The notes under the pieces: generated by a model
Told to the model about the DNA's origin: nothing
The model's input: the letters and a program-made list of their open reading frames with translations, nothing else
Database searches by the model: none
Part shown: positions 7,664-15,905 of the stretch, in pieces
Numbering within the stretch: the first letter of the stretch is position 1
How the letters are laid out: every line of letters begins with the position of its first letter
Program-made: the position numbers and the translations under genes
Source of the DNA: Clostridia bacterium
GTDB taxonomy: Bacteria > Bacillota > Clostridia > Christensenellales > UBA1242
Length of the DNA stretch: 64,000 nt
Assembly (NCBI GenBank): GCA_017467585.1
Contig: JAFUSR010000004.1
Location: 498,178-562,177 of the forward strand
Direction: 5' to 3'

Positions 7664-8770
7664 TTGTTTAAATTGAAGAAAATATATAGGTTTTTCATAT
7701 TTGCAACACTATTTTTTGCGGTTTTTTCGAGTATGCTTGTTAATGTAAACCCTGAAATTGAAGGGCACTACTCAAGAGCAGGACTATTCGAATTTTTTGC
7801 AAATGTGTTTGGTGCAAACTCTGTCCAAAGAGAAATGCCAGAAGTTTATCTTGGCGGAATTCCTCTCGGATTTACGATCAATTGTAATGGTGTTGTGGTT
7901 ATTGCTGTTGGTGGTGTTCACACAAAGACTGGCTTAAAAAAAACTATTGTGTCTGGACATATAGAGCCGGGTGATGTTGTGGTTTCCATAAATGGAAAGC
8001 AGATTTCTAGTTCTGCGACCATCAGTGAGGAGATAAAAAAACAAGAACAACAAAACAAAGAGGTTACCCTTGGGGTTAAACGAGGTGAAAACCCATTTAG
8101 CGTAAATGTTCTTCCAGCTTTAGATATCATCACTGGCGAATATAAACTTGGCCTCTGGATTCGTGACAATTCAGCAGGCGTGGGTACGCTAACATATGTT
8201 ATCGAATCGAACCATAGATTTGGAGCACTTGGCCACTCTGTTTGTGATATTGACACTGGCACAAAACTTCCTGTTTTGTCAGGCAATGTTTATCGTTGCA
8301 ACATTATAGGTGTTAGCGAAAGCAAACGAGGTTCTGCTGGCGAACTTAAAGGGTTGTTCTTGCGAAACGGAAAAGTTCTTGGAACAATCGATAAAAACAC
8401 AGAAGATGGTGTCTATGGCAACGCAAGTGATGAGTTGATTTCTTCCCTTAAAACAAAATTGAAAGTAGCAACAAAAAAACAGGTTAAAACGGGCAGAGCA
8501 AGCATATTTTGTTCAATTGATGGCAGTGAGGCACACGAATATAAAATTGAAATTATAAAGGCTTCTCATCACTCGCAAAGCAGCAATAAAAATTTAGTAA
8601 TCAGAATAATAGATCAGGAATTGCTTTCGAAGACTGGCGGAATTGTTCAGGGAATGAGTGGAAGTCCGATTGTTCAAAATGGAATGCTTGTTGGGGCAGT
8701 CACCCACGTATTTTTAAGTGATCCAACAAAGGGTTACGGAATTTTAGCTGAAAACATGATAGATAATTAA
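7664..8770 (+). CDS. spoIVB: SpoIVB serine peptidase (S55 family)
   Basis: 368 aa forespore-secreted protease that signals activation of pro-sigma-K processing. It has an N-terminal membrane anchor (about residues 9-27), a PDZ domain around residues 65-150, and the S55 peptidase domain with catalytic His191 in the GALGHSVCD motif and Ser332 in GIVQGMSGSPIV. Translation probably starts at TTG 7664, seven bases after AAGGAG at 7651-7656. The recN-spoIVB order is conserved, but spo0A, which normally follows, is replaced by a spoIIM-like gene. Expression under sigma-G is expected from the family; I could not pick out its promoter with confidence. Confidence 0.95.
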   Translation: MFKLKKIYRFFIFATLFFAVFSSMLVNVNPEIEGHYSRAGLFEFFANVFGANSVQREMPEVYLGGIPLGFTINCNGVVVIAVGGVHTKTGLKKTIVSGHIEPGDVVVSINGKQISSSATISEEIKKQEQQNKEVTLGVKRGENPFSVNVLPALDIITGEYKLGLWIRDNSAGVGTLTYVIESNHRFGALGHSVCDIDTGTKLPVLSGNVYRCNIIGVSESKRGSAGELKGLFLRNGKVLGTIDKNTEDGVYGNASDELISSLKTKLKVATKKQVKTGRASIFCSIDGSEAHEYKIEIIKASHHSQSSNKNLVIRIIDQELLSKTGGIVQGMSGSPIVQNGMLVGAVTHVFLSDPTKGYGILAENMIDN

Positions 8771-8802
8771 AGAATTTTGTCAAAAAATAAAATTAACAAG
8801 AA

Positions 8803-8808
8803 TATACT
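8803..8808 (+). promoter_or_regulatory. Candidate -10 box of the SpoIIM-like gene (leaderless)
   Basis: TATACT ends six bases before the ATG at 8815 and there is no ribosome site between them. A possible -35 TTGTCA at 8777-8782 is 20 bases upstream, wider than usual. Confidence 0.35.
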
Positions 8809-8814
8809 TGCAAT

Positions 8815-9444
8815 ATGAATAGTTATAAGCTTGACATCAAACTGAAAGATAGTCTTTCGTTTTGGCTAAAGGAACATAAAAGAGAAATTGTATTATGCTT
8901 GATATCCATGCTGATTGGAATAGTTGTTGGGGTTATAATTTCTTTTGGTGATGTAAATCTCTATAAACTTCTCACGACAGGCAATGAAAATCTTTATGCA
9001 TTTATTTCTGGAACAGCAGAGCTGAATGTGATTTTTTGGCAAAGGCTGTTTGTCGGCTTGTTTGGAGCGGCATTAATTATTATTTTCTCATTAAGTTTCT
9101 ATTCGTCATTTTTAGGATTTGCATATCTTAGTTATCAAACGGCAGTGTTTGTTTTAGCCATAGTTGCAATAATTGAATATTATAGTTTGGGTGAAATTAT
9201 TTTTTGTGTTGTAATGTTAATTCCAACAAACTTGCTGTTACTTTCTTGTTTAGGTTTGCTTCAGGCAAATTGCCATAAAAGGGCAAAAGATGTTCACCAT
9301 TTTCAGATGCAGTTTACAAAAAGTTTCACAAAAGAATTTTGGATTTCAACAGCAATATTAGTTATATTTTATTTATTAGTGCAGATTTTAATTAATCTTT
9401 TTGTTCCAATGATTTTACGCGCAATATATGTGATAAATTACTAA
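8815..9444 (+). CDS. spoIIM: SpoIIM-like (DUF95) membrane protein
   Basis: 209 aa with about five membrane helices and a short basic cytoplasmic N-terminus. The segment with LIPTNLLLLS followed by a helix resembles the P-x-N-L motif of SpoIIM/DUF95 proteins, and the length matches SpoIIM (about 210 aa), a component of the DMP machine that drives engulfment. The position after spoIVB and before dacF also fits sporulation. Overall similarity is weak, so the name is tentative. No ribosome site precedes the ATG, which sits six bases after a TATACT box. Confidence 0.55.
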   Translation: MNSYKLDIKLKDSLSFWLKEHKREIVLCLISMLIGIVVGVIISFGDVNLYKLLTTGNENLYAFISGTAELNVIFWQRLFVGLFGAALIIIFSLSFYSSFLGFAYLSYQTAVFVLAIVAIIEYYSLGEIIFCVVMLIPTNLLLLSCLGLLQANCHKRAKDVHHFQMQFTKSFTKEFWISTAILVIFYLLVQILINLFVPMILRAIYVINY

Positions 9445-9500
9445 ATTTGCGCATAAACAACTTAAAAAATGCAAAAAATAAGCGATAATAGGAGTGAATT

Positions 9501-10667
9501 ATGCACAAATTTACAAAAATAATCGCAGTTTTTGCAATATTATTATCAATATTTTGCTTTTCAACACCAAAATCAAAGCAGGCATTGGCGTTGAACGAAA
9601 CAGAAATTTCAGTTCAGGCAAAGGCCAGCTATTTGATTGACCACGCAAGTGGAACCGAAATTTTATCAAATAATGCAGATGCAAAATTGCCAATTGCAAG
9701 CATGACAAAACTTGCCACGCTGGCTGTCGTTTTTAATGAAATTGAAGAAGGAAGATTGTCGCTAGACGACAAAGTTTCTGTTAGTCAAAATGCGGCAGAC
9801 ACAGAAGGGTCATCTGCCTTTTTAGATGCGGGCAGCTCTTATTCGGTTCAAGATTTAATAAAAACAATAGTTATGGTTTCAGCTAACGACAGTTGTGTTG
9901 CTCTGGCTGAAAAGATTGCAGGAAGTGAAGAGCTGTTTGCGAAAAAGATGAATAATCTTTGCTCAAAGCTTAAACTGTCAAACACTCACTTCGAAAATTG
10001 CACAGGTTTGCCATCTGCTAGTCATTATTCTTCTGCTCGTGACATAGCAAAAATCTATTCTCAAATTTGTGATAATAGTCTCTATAAACAATATTCAAAA
10101 ATTTGGATGGAAGACTTTATTCATCCTAGTGGCAGAAAAACTGGTCTTGTTAACACTAATCGTCTGATTAAGACATATTCGGGCTGTGAAAGTGGAAAAA
10201 CAGGCCACACGTCAGAAGCGAAATATTGTTTAACAGCATCAGCCTCTCGCTCTGGAATGCGACTAATTGCAGTTATCATTGGCGCTGAGAGCAGCAAAGT
10301 CAGATTTGCTGAGGTAACAAAAATGTTTAATTATGGATTTGCAAACTATCAAACACAAACAATAATAAACACATCTTTGCCACTTGCCAAAGTCTCTGTT
10401 CGTGGGGCAACACAAAGGCAACTAGAACTTTATGCAAAAAGAGATTATAGTGTTCTTCAAAAAAAGGGTGAAGAAAAGGACTATTCAACCAAACTTGAAA
10501 TTCCTAACTCAATAACGGCCAGCATAGAAAATGGTCAAGTTATAGGCAAAATTTATGTTTTAGACCAAAACAAAATAGTGGTTGATGAAATAGAACTTGT
10601 TTCAAAAGAGAACATCAACAAAATTAAGTTAGGCGAAATTTTTCATAATATAGCACTGAGCTGGTAG
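9501..10667 (+). CDS. dacF: D-alanyl-D-alanine carboxypeptidase, DacF type
   Basis: 388 aa secreted penicillin-binding protein that trims the terminal D-Ala from peptidoglycan peptides. Signal peptide at residues 1-30, then the three active-site motifs of the S11 family: Ser67-x-x-Lys70 (SMTK), Ser127-Ala-Asn129 and Lys233-Thr-Gly235. The C-terminal 120 residues are the beta-rich PBP5_C domain. AGGAGTG lies just before the ATG. The place beside spoIVB and the spoIIM-like gene suggests the sporulation-type paralogue; a second carboxypeptidase lies at 14026. Confidence 0.9.
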   Translation: MHKFTKIIAVFAILLSIFCFSTPKSKQALALNETEISVQAKASYLIDHASGTEILSNNADAKLPIASMTKLATLAVVFNEIEEGRLSLDDKVSVSQNAADTEGSSAFLDAGSSYSVQDLIKTIVMVSANDSCVALAEKIAGSEELFAKKMNNLCSKLKLSNTHFENCTGLPSASHYSSARDIAKIYSQICDNSLYKQYSKIWMEDFIHPSGRKTGLVNTNRLIKTYSGCESGKTGHTSEAKYCLTASASRSGMRLIAVIIGAESSKVRFAEVTKMFNYGFANYQTQTIINTSLPLAKVSVRGATQRQLELYAKRDYSVLQKKGEEKDYSTKLEIPNSITASIENGQVIGKIYVLDQNKIVVDEIELVSKENINKIKLGEIFHNIALSW

Positions 10668-10671
10668 GCAG

Positions 10672-10697
10672 AAAGTGGGAATATTTTCCCACTTTTT
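10672..10697 (+). terminator. Terminator after dacF
   Basis: Perfect 10-bp stem AAAGTGGGAA / TTCCCACTTT with a four-base loop and trailing T. Confidence 0.85.
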
Positions 10698-10723
10698 ATT
10701 GTTTAATCAAATTGCGAAATAAT

Positions 10724-10753
10724 TTGACATGTTGGGTTAATAATATATATAAT
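10724..10753 (+). promoter_or_regulatory. Sigma-A promoter for the M50-scpA-scpB operon
   Basis: TTGACA at 10724-10729 and TATAAT at 10748-10753 with an 18-base spacer, about 28 bases before the start codon. Confidence 0.75.
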
Positions 10754-10781
10754 AAATAACAGCAAATATAGCAGGAGAATT

Positions 10782-11465
10782 ATGATACGCGAGATATTTT
10801 CTAACCCAAATGCACTCAACGCTTTTGTTTTGCTAGCAATGGGAATAAGCGCATTGTTGGTTGCGTTGCCCGTTCACGAATGGGCTCATGCTTTTGTTGC
10901 CTACAAACAGGGCGACCCAACAGCAAAATTATCTGGAAGAATGACTCTTGCGCCATTTAGCCACTTTGACTTTTTCGGATTTTTATGTTTGCTTTTCTTG
11001 GGGTTTGGCTGGGCAAGGCCAGTTCCTGTTGATGAGCGCAATTTTAAACACCCAACAAAGTCACAAATTTTGGTGTCTCTTGCCGGCATATTTGCAAATA
11101 TTATTGTTGGAACAATCTTCATCATAATATCCTGCGCGCTAAACAAATTTGTTCCAGATTATGCAACAAGTTGGGGAATTTATGGTTATGCACTTAAAGC
11201 ATTTTTAACCTATGCGATTTCAATTAACTTCGTGTTGGTGTTCTTCAACATTTTGCCAATTTATCCGCTAGACGGATTTAGGGTGGTTGAATCACTTTCT
11301 CGCCCAGGAAATTCATTTGTCGAATTCATGCGCAGATACTCAATAATAATTTTAATTCTGCTAATTATGTTCACCTATGTGATAGATCTTTACCTCACGC
11401 ACACTGCAGGCAACGTAATAAAGGGACTAACAGTGCTGTTTGATAAGTTTTTTGCACTATTTTAG
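10782..11465 (+). CDS. Site-2 protease family (M50) membrane metalloprotease
   Basis: 227 aa intramembrane zinc protease homologue with five or six hydrophobic helices. The zinc site is H32-E33-x-x-H36 (LPVHEWAHAF) in the first core helix, and the second motif is N-I-L-P-I-Y-P-L-D-G about residue 165, giving the third ligand. This is the short, PDZ-less group often found just upstream of scpA in Clostridia. The substrate is unknown. AGGAGAA precedes the ATG, and scpA starts ten bases after the stop, so the three genes are probably co-transcribed. Confidence 0.9.
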   Translation: MIREIFSNPNALNAFVLLAMGISALLVALPVHEWAHAFVAYKQGDPTAKLSGRMTLAPFSHFDFFGFLCLLFLGFGWARPVPVDERNFKHPTKSQILVSLAGIFANIIVGTIFIIISCALNKFVPDYATSWGIYGYALKAFLTYAISINFVLVFFNILPIYPLDGFRVVESLSRPGNSFVEFMRRYSIIILILLIMFTYVIDLYLTHTAGNVIKGLTVLFDKFFALF

Positions 11466-11475
11466 GAGTTGACTA

Positions 11476-12336
11476 ATGACCGAAGAAAAAACACAAGAAC
11501 CACAAGAAAATATCAACATTGAACCATCTGAAAAAGAGACATCAGATGGCCTTTTCTTTGGAATAAAGTTAGACTCTGTAGGAATGCAAATTCTCGAGAA
11601 TGCAGAAGAAAACGATGAGTATAAGTTTAAGCTCGAAAATTTTGATGGCCCACTAGATTTGCTATTACACTTAATCAAGGTCGCGAAAATCGACATAAAA
11701 GATATTTTCGTGTCGAAAATAACAGAACAATATATGATATACATGGAAGACATCGACAACATTGATGTTGACAAGGCTTCAGAATTCATTTTGATGGCGG
11801 CAAGACTTGTTGAAATAAAGTCTAATAAATTGCTTCCAAAACCTGCTGAAGAAAATCCAGATGAAGAAGATCCAGAGCAGAGATTAATCAGACAGATTGA
11901 AGAGTATAAGTTGTTTAAAGAGGCATCTGAAAAGCTGAAAGAGATTGAGGACGTTGACAGGCTTTATAAACAGCCAGACGACTCAGCCAATGGCTATCGT
12001 TATGAACTGCCAGAACACTTAGATTTGTCCCTTTTAACTCAAGCGTTTTACAAACTTCTCACAAGAGAGACAATAAAAGCACAAGAGATAACCGAAAGAA
12101 AAATTGTTAAAGACCGTTTTACTGTGGCTCAAAAGATAGCTCAAATAAAGGACGATTTAATAACAAAAAAACATTTCAAATTTAGTGAGTTGTTTGAAAC
12201 CGACTACAGCAAGAGCGAAATAATTAACACGTTTTTGGCTCTCTTAGAACTCTTAAAAGGTCAGTTTATCACAGCATCACAATCTTCAACCTATGGTGAG
12301 ATTGAAATATTCAAAAAAGAAGAAGAGAATAAATAA
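11476..12336 (+). CDS. scpA: Segregation and condensation protein A
   Basis: 286 aa kleisin subunit of the bacterial condensin, joining SMC heads with ScpB. The family core starts at KLENFDGPLDLLLHLIKVAK (about residue 51) and is preceded by an unusual acidic extension of about 45 residues. The C-terminal winged helix (AQKIAQIKDDLITKK ... LLELLKGQF) is complete. It overlaps scpB by the TAATG arrangement. Confidence 0.95.
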   Translation: MTEEKTQEPQENINIEPSEKETSDGLFFGIKLDSVGMQILENAEENDEYKFKLENFDGPLDLLLHLIKVAKIDIKDIFVSKITEQYMIYMEDIDNIDVDKASEFILMAARLVEIKSNKLLPKPAEENPDEEDPEQRLIRQIEEYKLFKEASEKLKEIEDVDRLYKQPDDSANGYRYELPEHLDLSLLTQAFYKLLTRETIKAQEITERKIVKDRFTVAQKIAQIKDDLITKKHFKFSELFETDYSKSEIINTFLALLELLKGQFITASQSSTYGEIEIFKKEEENK

Positions 12337-13040
12337 TGGAAAATTTAGATAACATTTTAGAAAGTTTGTTGTTTGTTGCTGGCGAGGCTGTTGCAATAAG
12401 CGACATCACTGCAAAGTTAGATGTAACAAAAAATGAAATAGAAAAAGCAGCAAAGCGCCTGCAAGAAAAATATGGCGAAAAATGTGGAATCAATTTGCTT
12501 ACATTCAACGGCAAGTTGCAGTTTTCTTCAAACCCAAAATTTGCAGAACAAGTAAGCACGGTTTTAAATCCAATCAGACAACGCAACTTAACCAAGGCAA
12601 CAATGGAAACCGCTTCTATCATCGCTTATAAGCAACCAATAACCAGAATGGAAATTGAAGAGATTCGTGGAGTTGGTTGTGACTATGCCATAAACGTTTT
12701 GCTTGAACACAAACTAATAGAGGTTGTTGGCAGAAAAGATACAGTTGGTCACCCAGCGCTTTTTGGAACAACCGATGAGTTTTTAAAGAGGTTCGACATT
12801 TCTAGCATCGATGAGCTTCCAGATTATCAGCAGATGATAGAAGACATCAAAAAAATTAATGAAAAACCAACAGATGATAGTCTTTATAACAATTTTAAAG
12901 TTGAAGAGCAGACCGAAGAAGAAGTTGAACAAAAGTTAACAGAAATTGCTAAAGACGACTTGACAGATCACATAGAAGAAGAGACAGATGATTTTGTTGA
13001 TTCAAACCTAGAACAATTCGATGACGACGATTTGGTTTAA
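12336..13040 (+). CDS. scpB: Segregation and condensation protein B
   Basis: 234 aa partner of ScpA in the SMC condensin complex. The core holds two winged-helix domains, with ETASIIAYKQPITRMEIEEI and IRGVGCDYAINVLLEHKLIE as clear signatures. The last 50 residues are very acidic and probably disordered. Start overlaps the scpA stop. The stop lies at the edge of a terminator. Confidence 0.95.
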   Translation: MENLDNILESLLFVAGEAVAISDITAKLDVTKNEIEKAAKRLQEKYGEKCGINLLTFNGKLQFSSNPKFAEQVSTVLNPIRQRNLTKATMETASIIAYKQPITRMEIEEIRGVGCDYAINVLLEHKLIEVVGRKDTVGHPALFGTTDEFLKRFDISSIDELPDYQQMIEDIKKINEKPTDDSLYNNFKVEEQTEEEVEQKLTEIAKDDLTDHIEEETDDFVDSNLEQFDDDDLV

Positions 13041-13065
13041 AAGAGCTTAAAAGAGCTCTTTTTTT
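13039..13065 (+). terminator. Terminator after scpB
   Basis: Nine-bp perfect stem AAAAGAGCT / AGCTCTTTT around a six-base loop, continuing into T. It overlaps the scpB stop codon by two bases. Confidence 0.85.
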
Positions 13066-13101
13066 GTGCATAAAATTTTTAATTATTCCCAAACTATAAT
13101 T

Positions 13102-13659
13102 GTGAAAATAGAGTTTGTTACTTTAGTTCTGTTACTCACAATTTTGCTGATGGTTTTATTAATATTTCCAATGCATGCAAAATTAAAGGTTCACATAAAC
13201 GTGCTCACGCTAGTTTGTGAATATTCACTAAAGGTTTTAAACATAAAACTGCTGTGTGGAAGAGTTTCAATTAAAGAAGGAGAGTTTGTTATCTTAAACT
13301 CTCACAACAAACTATTTTCCGGAACTAAAGAAAGACAAAAAAAGCAGGGGCTACTCATTAAAAATTTATTGTCGCGGCTCACGATTTCGCGAATTGAGGT
13401 CTACTTTGAACTGGGGTTAAAAAATTATGCTGCGATGGCAATAGCATGTGGATTTTTTCAGAGTTTGTTTAGTTCGCTTTTGGCAATGACAATAACAAAT
13501 AACCCATGTGTTCACATAATCGAAAGTGTTTCTCCAAATTTTAGTGGAGAGCAGTGCGAACTAACATCGCAGGCTCTGTTAGAACTCAGTCTGTTAGACA
13601 TAGTGAGGGCAAAAATAAAGGCGAACAAACTTCACAGGGAGAATATAAATGGCAAATAG
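13102..13659 (+). CDS. DUF2953 family protein
   Basis: 185 aa with one N-terminal membrane helix (about residues 4-24) and a basic soluble part. The position between scpB and ytfJ and the overall shape match DUF2953, a sporulation-associated family of unknown function. The start is uncertain: GTG 13102 gives the usual short N-terminus, but no ribosome site is visible there, nor at the in-frame GTG 13066, which lies in the tail of the scpB terminator. The 3' end overlaps ytfJ by 11 bases. Confidence 0.65.
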   Translation: MKIEFVTLVLLLTILLMVLLIFPMHAKLKVHINVLTLVCEYSLKVLNIKLLCGRVSIKEGEFVILNSHNKLFSGTKERQKKQGLLIKNLLSRLTISRIEVYFELGLKNYAAMAIACGFFQSLFSSLLAMTITNNPCVHIIESVSPNFSGEQCELTSQALLELSLLDIVRAKIKANKLHRENINGK

Positions 13660-14029
13660 AATAGAAGAAATGATAGAAGCTGCACTTGCAAAAGTAAAGC
13701 AGACAATAGACTCTAGCACTGTGGTTGGAAACCCAATAGAAATAGATGGCAAAATTGTTGTTCCTGTCACAAAGGTAACACTGGGGCTTGTTTCTGGTGG
13801 CGGAGAATATAGTACAACCGACAAACAAATAAAAAAGACCGAAACATATCCAATTGCAGGGGGAACAGGAACAGGCATAAGCATTCAACCGGTTGGATTT
13901 TTGTGTCAACAAAACAACAAGTTTGAATTCTTAAAAGTTGATGCACTAAGCCCCATGGAAAAGATTTTTGAAACGCTTCCAAAATTAACAGAAGCCGTGG
14001 TTGAAGTGTTAAAGGAGAAGAAAAAATGA
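13649..14029 (+). CDS. ytfJ: Spore protein YtfJ/GerW
   Basis: 126 aa, normal length for the YtfJ (GerW) family, needed for germination responses in Bacillus spores. Diagnostic features are the EEMIEAALAKVKQTIDSSTV N-terminus, VVGNPIEIDGKIVVPVTKV, the Gly-rich stretch GGTGTGISIQPVGFL and a predicted amphipathic C-terminal helix. A GGGAGAA site lies just before the ATG inside the preceding gene, and the last four bases overlap the next gene (ATGA). Confidence 0.93.
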   Translation: MANRIEEMIEAALAKVKQTIDSSTVVGNPIEIDGKIVVPVTKVTLGLVSGGGEYSTTDKQIKKTETYPIAGGTGTGISIQPVGFLCQQNNKFEFLKVDALSPMEKIFETLPKLTEAVVEVLKEKKK

Positions 14030-15183
14030 AAACGCTAACAAAATCGTTATTTTATGTTTTAATGTTTGTTCTTGCGGTGATATTTGGAAGTTTTGTGCTT
14101 GTTAAAACTTTTGGTGTGGCATATGAGCAGCAAGACGACACAAAATATCAAACAAGTGCAGAATCAATGATCTTAATGGAGGCAAACAGTGGCAGAATTA
14201 TTGCAGAAAAAGATGCTGACAAGCAGCTTCCAATGGCGAGTCTAACAAAAATTATAACAGCCATTGTGGCTATCAAAAATACCCCCGATTTAGATAAAGA
14301 AGTTGAAATTTCCAAAGAGGCTCAAGGCGTTGAGGGATCTAGCATTTATCTCAAAAGCGGAGAGCACTTAACAATGCGAGAACTCTTATATGGGCTCATG
14401 CTTCGCTCAGGCAATGACGCTGCTGTTGCAATAGCAATTGCAACCAGTGGAAGCGTTGAAAAATTTGTTGAAGAATGCAATTCTTTTTGCGCTAGTATTG
14501 GTGCAACAAACACTCACTTAGTTACCCCAAATGGCCTTCACGACGACAATCACTACACAACGGCGCGAGATCTTGCGGAGATAACAAAATATGCACTTAG
14601 CAATGACATATTTTCTCAGATAGTTAAGACCCCGGAAATAAAAATTCACAACGAGCTTGGACGATTTGATCATCGATTACTCATCAATAAAAATCGTTTT
14701 TTAAAAATGGTCGATGGCGCCGATGGCGTTAAAACGGGATACACTAAAAAAGCGGGCAGATGTTTTGTTGGGAGCGCAACACGAGCAGAGGATAACTTAA
14801 AACTAATTTGTGTGCTACTTAATTGCAGACCAATGTTTGAAGATTGCTCACGCTTAATTAGAGAGGCTCAAAAAGAATATAGAAACGTTGATTTCTCTGA
14901 GCGAGTATCAGAAGAAAAAATAAATATTGGAGAAAAGGTTGTTTCAATCAAACCGCTTGATTCAATGATTTATCCTGTCACCCAAGAAGAAGATAATCAA
15001 ATAGAAATCAAAACACAATTAATGAGAGATAATTCTCTTCCAATAAAAATTGGTGAAAAACTTGCTGAAGTTCAAATTTTTCTAGACAAACAAATGATTT
15101 TGTGTGATAATATATATGCAGCCGAAGATGTGAGTGACACATCATATAAAGGCACTTTAGAAAAAGTTATAGAAAACTTTTAA
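14026..15183 (+). CDS. dacB: D-alanyl-D-alanine carboxypeptidase (second copy)
   Basis: 385 aa S11-family penicillin-binding protein. A signal/anchor helix at about 7-27 is followed by Ser72-x-x-Lys75 (SLTK), Ser128-Gly-Asn130 and Lys236-Thr-Gly238. A PBP5_C-like beta domain follows. It is translationally coupled to ytfJ, and in Clostridia this ytfJ-dac pair is typical of sporulation loci, so a role in spore cortex peptidoglycan is likely by context. Assignment to DacB rather than DacF is by position only. Confidence 0.88.
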   Translation: MKTLTKSLFYVLMFVLAVIFGSFVLVKTFGVAYEQQDDTKYQTSAESMILMEANSGRIIAEKDADKQLPMASLTKIITAIVAIKNTPDLDKEVEISKEAQGVEGSSIYLKSGEHLTMRELLYGLMLRSGNDAAVAIAIATSGSVEKFVEECNSFCASIGATNTHLVTPNGLHDDNHYTTARDLAEITKYALSNDIFSQIVKTPEIKIHNELGRFDHRLLINKNRFLKMVDGADGVKTGYTKKAGRCFVGSATRAEDNLKLICVLLNCRPMFEDCSRLIREAQKEYRNVDFSERVSEEKINIGEKVVSIKPLDSMIYPVTQEEDNQIEIKTQLMRDNSLPIKIGEKLAEVQIFLDKQMILCDNIYAAEDVSDTSYKGTLEKVIENF

Positions 15184-15200
15184 GCTAATATCGGTGGAAT

Positions 15201-15902
15201 ATGAGAATAAACAAGTTTTTGGCAAGCACTGGGCTTGCTAGCAGAAGAAAATCAGAAGAATATGTAAAACAAGGAAGAATAACAGTTAATGGCAAGGTTA
15301 TAACAGACCTTGCTTTTGACGTTTCTCCAAAAGATAAAGTAGAACTAGATGGAAAGACCCTTGGAACCGCAGAGCACAAATATATAATGCTACACAAACC
15401 AAAGGGCTACATAACCAGCACAAGCGATGATAAAGGCAGAAAGACAGTCATGGAACTTATACCAGAAGAATATGCTGGTGTTAAGCCAGTTGGAAGACTA
15501 GACTACGACACAGAAGGTTTGCTTTTGCTCACAAACGATGGAGAGCTCGCCAACAAGCTAACCAGCCCGGCCGCAGAAATAACCAAGACCTATCATGTTA
15601 AAATAGAAGGAAAAATTTCAGAAAGCCAATTGGCTGTTATGAGAGCGGGCGTGGTGATAGACGGAATTAGACTCAAAAAGTGCAAAGTTCAGATAACAGA
15701 AGTTGGCGACAATTGGACAAAACTTGAAGTAAAAATAACCGAGGGCAAAAACAGACAAATAAGAAAGATGTTTGATGCCGTTGGTGTTAACGTTAGTTTT
15801 TTAAAAAGAGTTGCTATTGAAAATTTAAAATTAGGTGGTTTGTCACGAGGCAAGACGAGAGAACTTCATGCAGACGAAATAGCATATTTAATGGGGTTAT
15901 AA
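15201..15902 (+). CDS. rluB: Pseudouridine synthase, RluB/RsuA type
   Basis: 233 aa. N-terminal S4 RNA-binding domain (MRINKFLASTGLASRRKSEE, residues 1-60), then the catalytic domain with Asp101 in PVGRLDYDTEGLLLLTNDG, and the ITEGKNRQIRKMFDAVG motif. Converts a uridine of 23S (RluB) or 16S (RsuA) rRNA to pseudouridine; the Firmicutes member next to scpB/dac genes is usually RluB. It begins 17 bases after the carboxypeptidase gene. Confidence 0.93.
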   Translation: MRINKFLASTGLASRRKSEEYVKQGRITVNGKVITDLAFDVSPKDKVELDGKTLGTAEHKYIMLHKPKGYITSTSDDKGRKTVMELIPEEYAGVKPVGRLDYDTEGLLLLTNDGELANKLTSPAAEITKTYHVKIEGKISESQLAVMRAGVVIDGIRLKKCKVQITEVGDNWTKLEVKITEGKNRQIRKMFDAVGVNVSFLKRVAIENLKLGGLSRGKTRELHADEIAYLMGL

Positions 15903-15905
15903 AAT

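Noticed and set aside
13095..13100. TATAAT box before the DUF2953 gene as a promoter
   Set aside because: It is one base from the GTG, too close for the transcript to include the start codon, and there is no matching -35 box.
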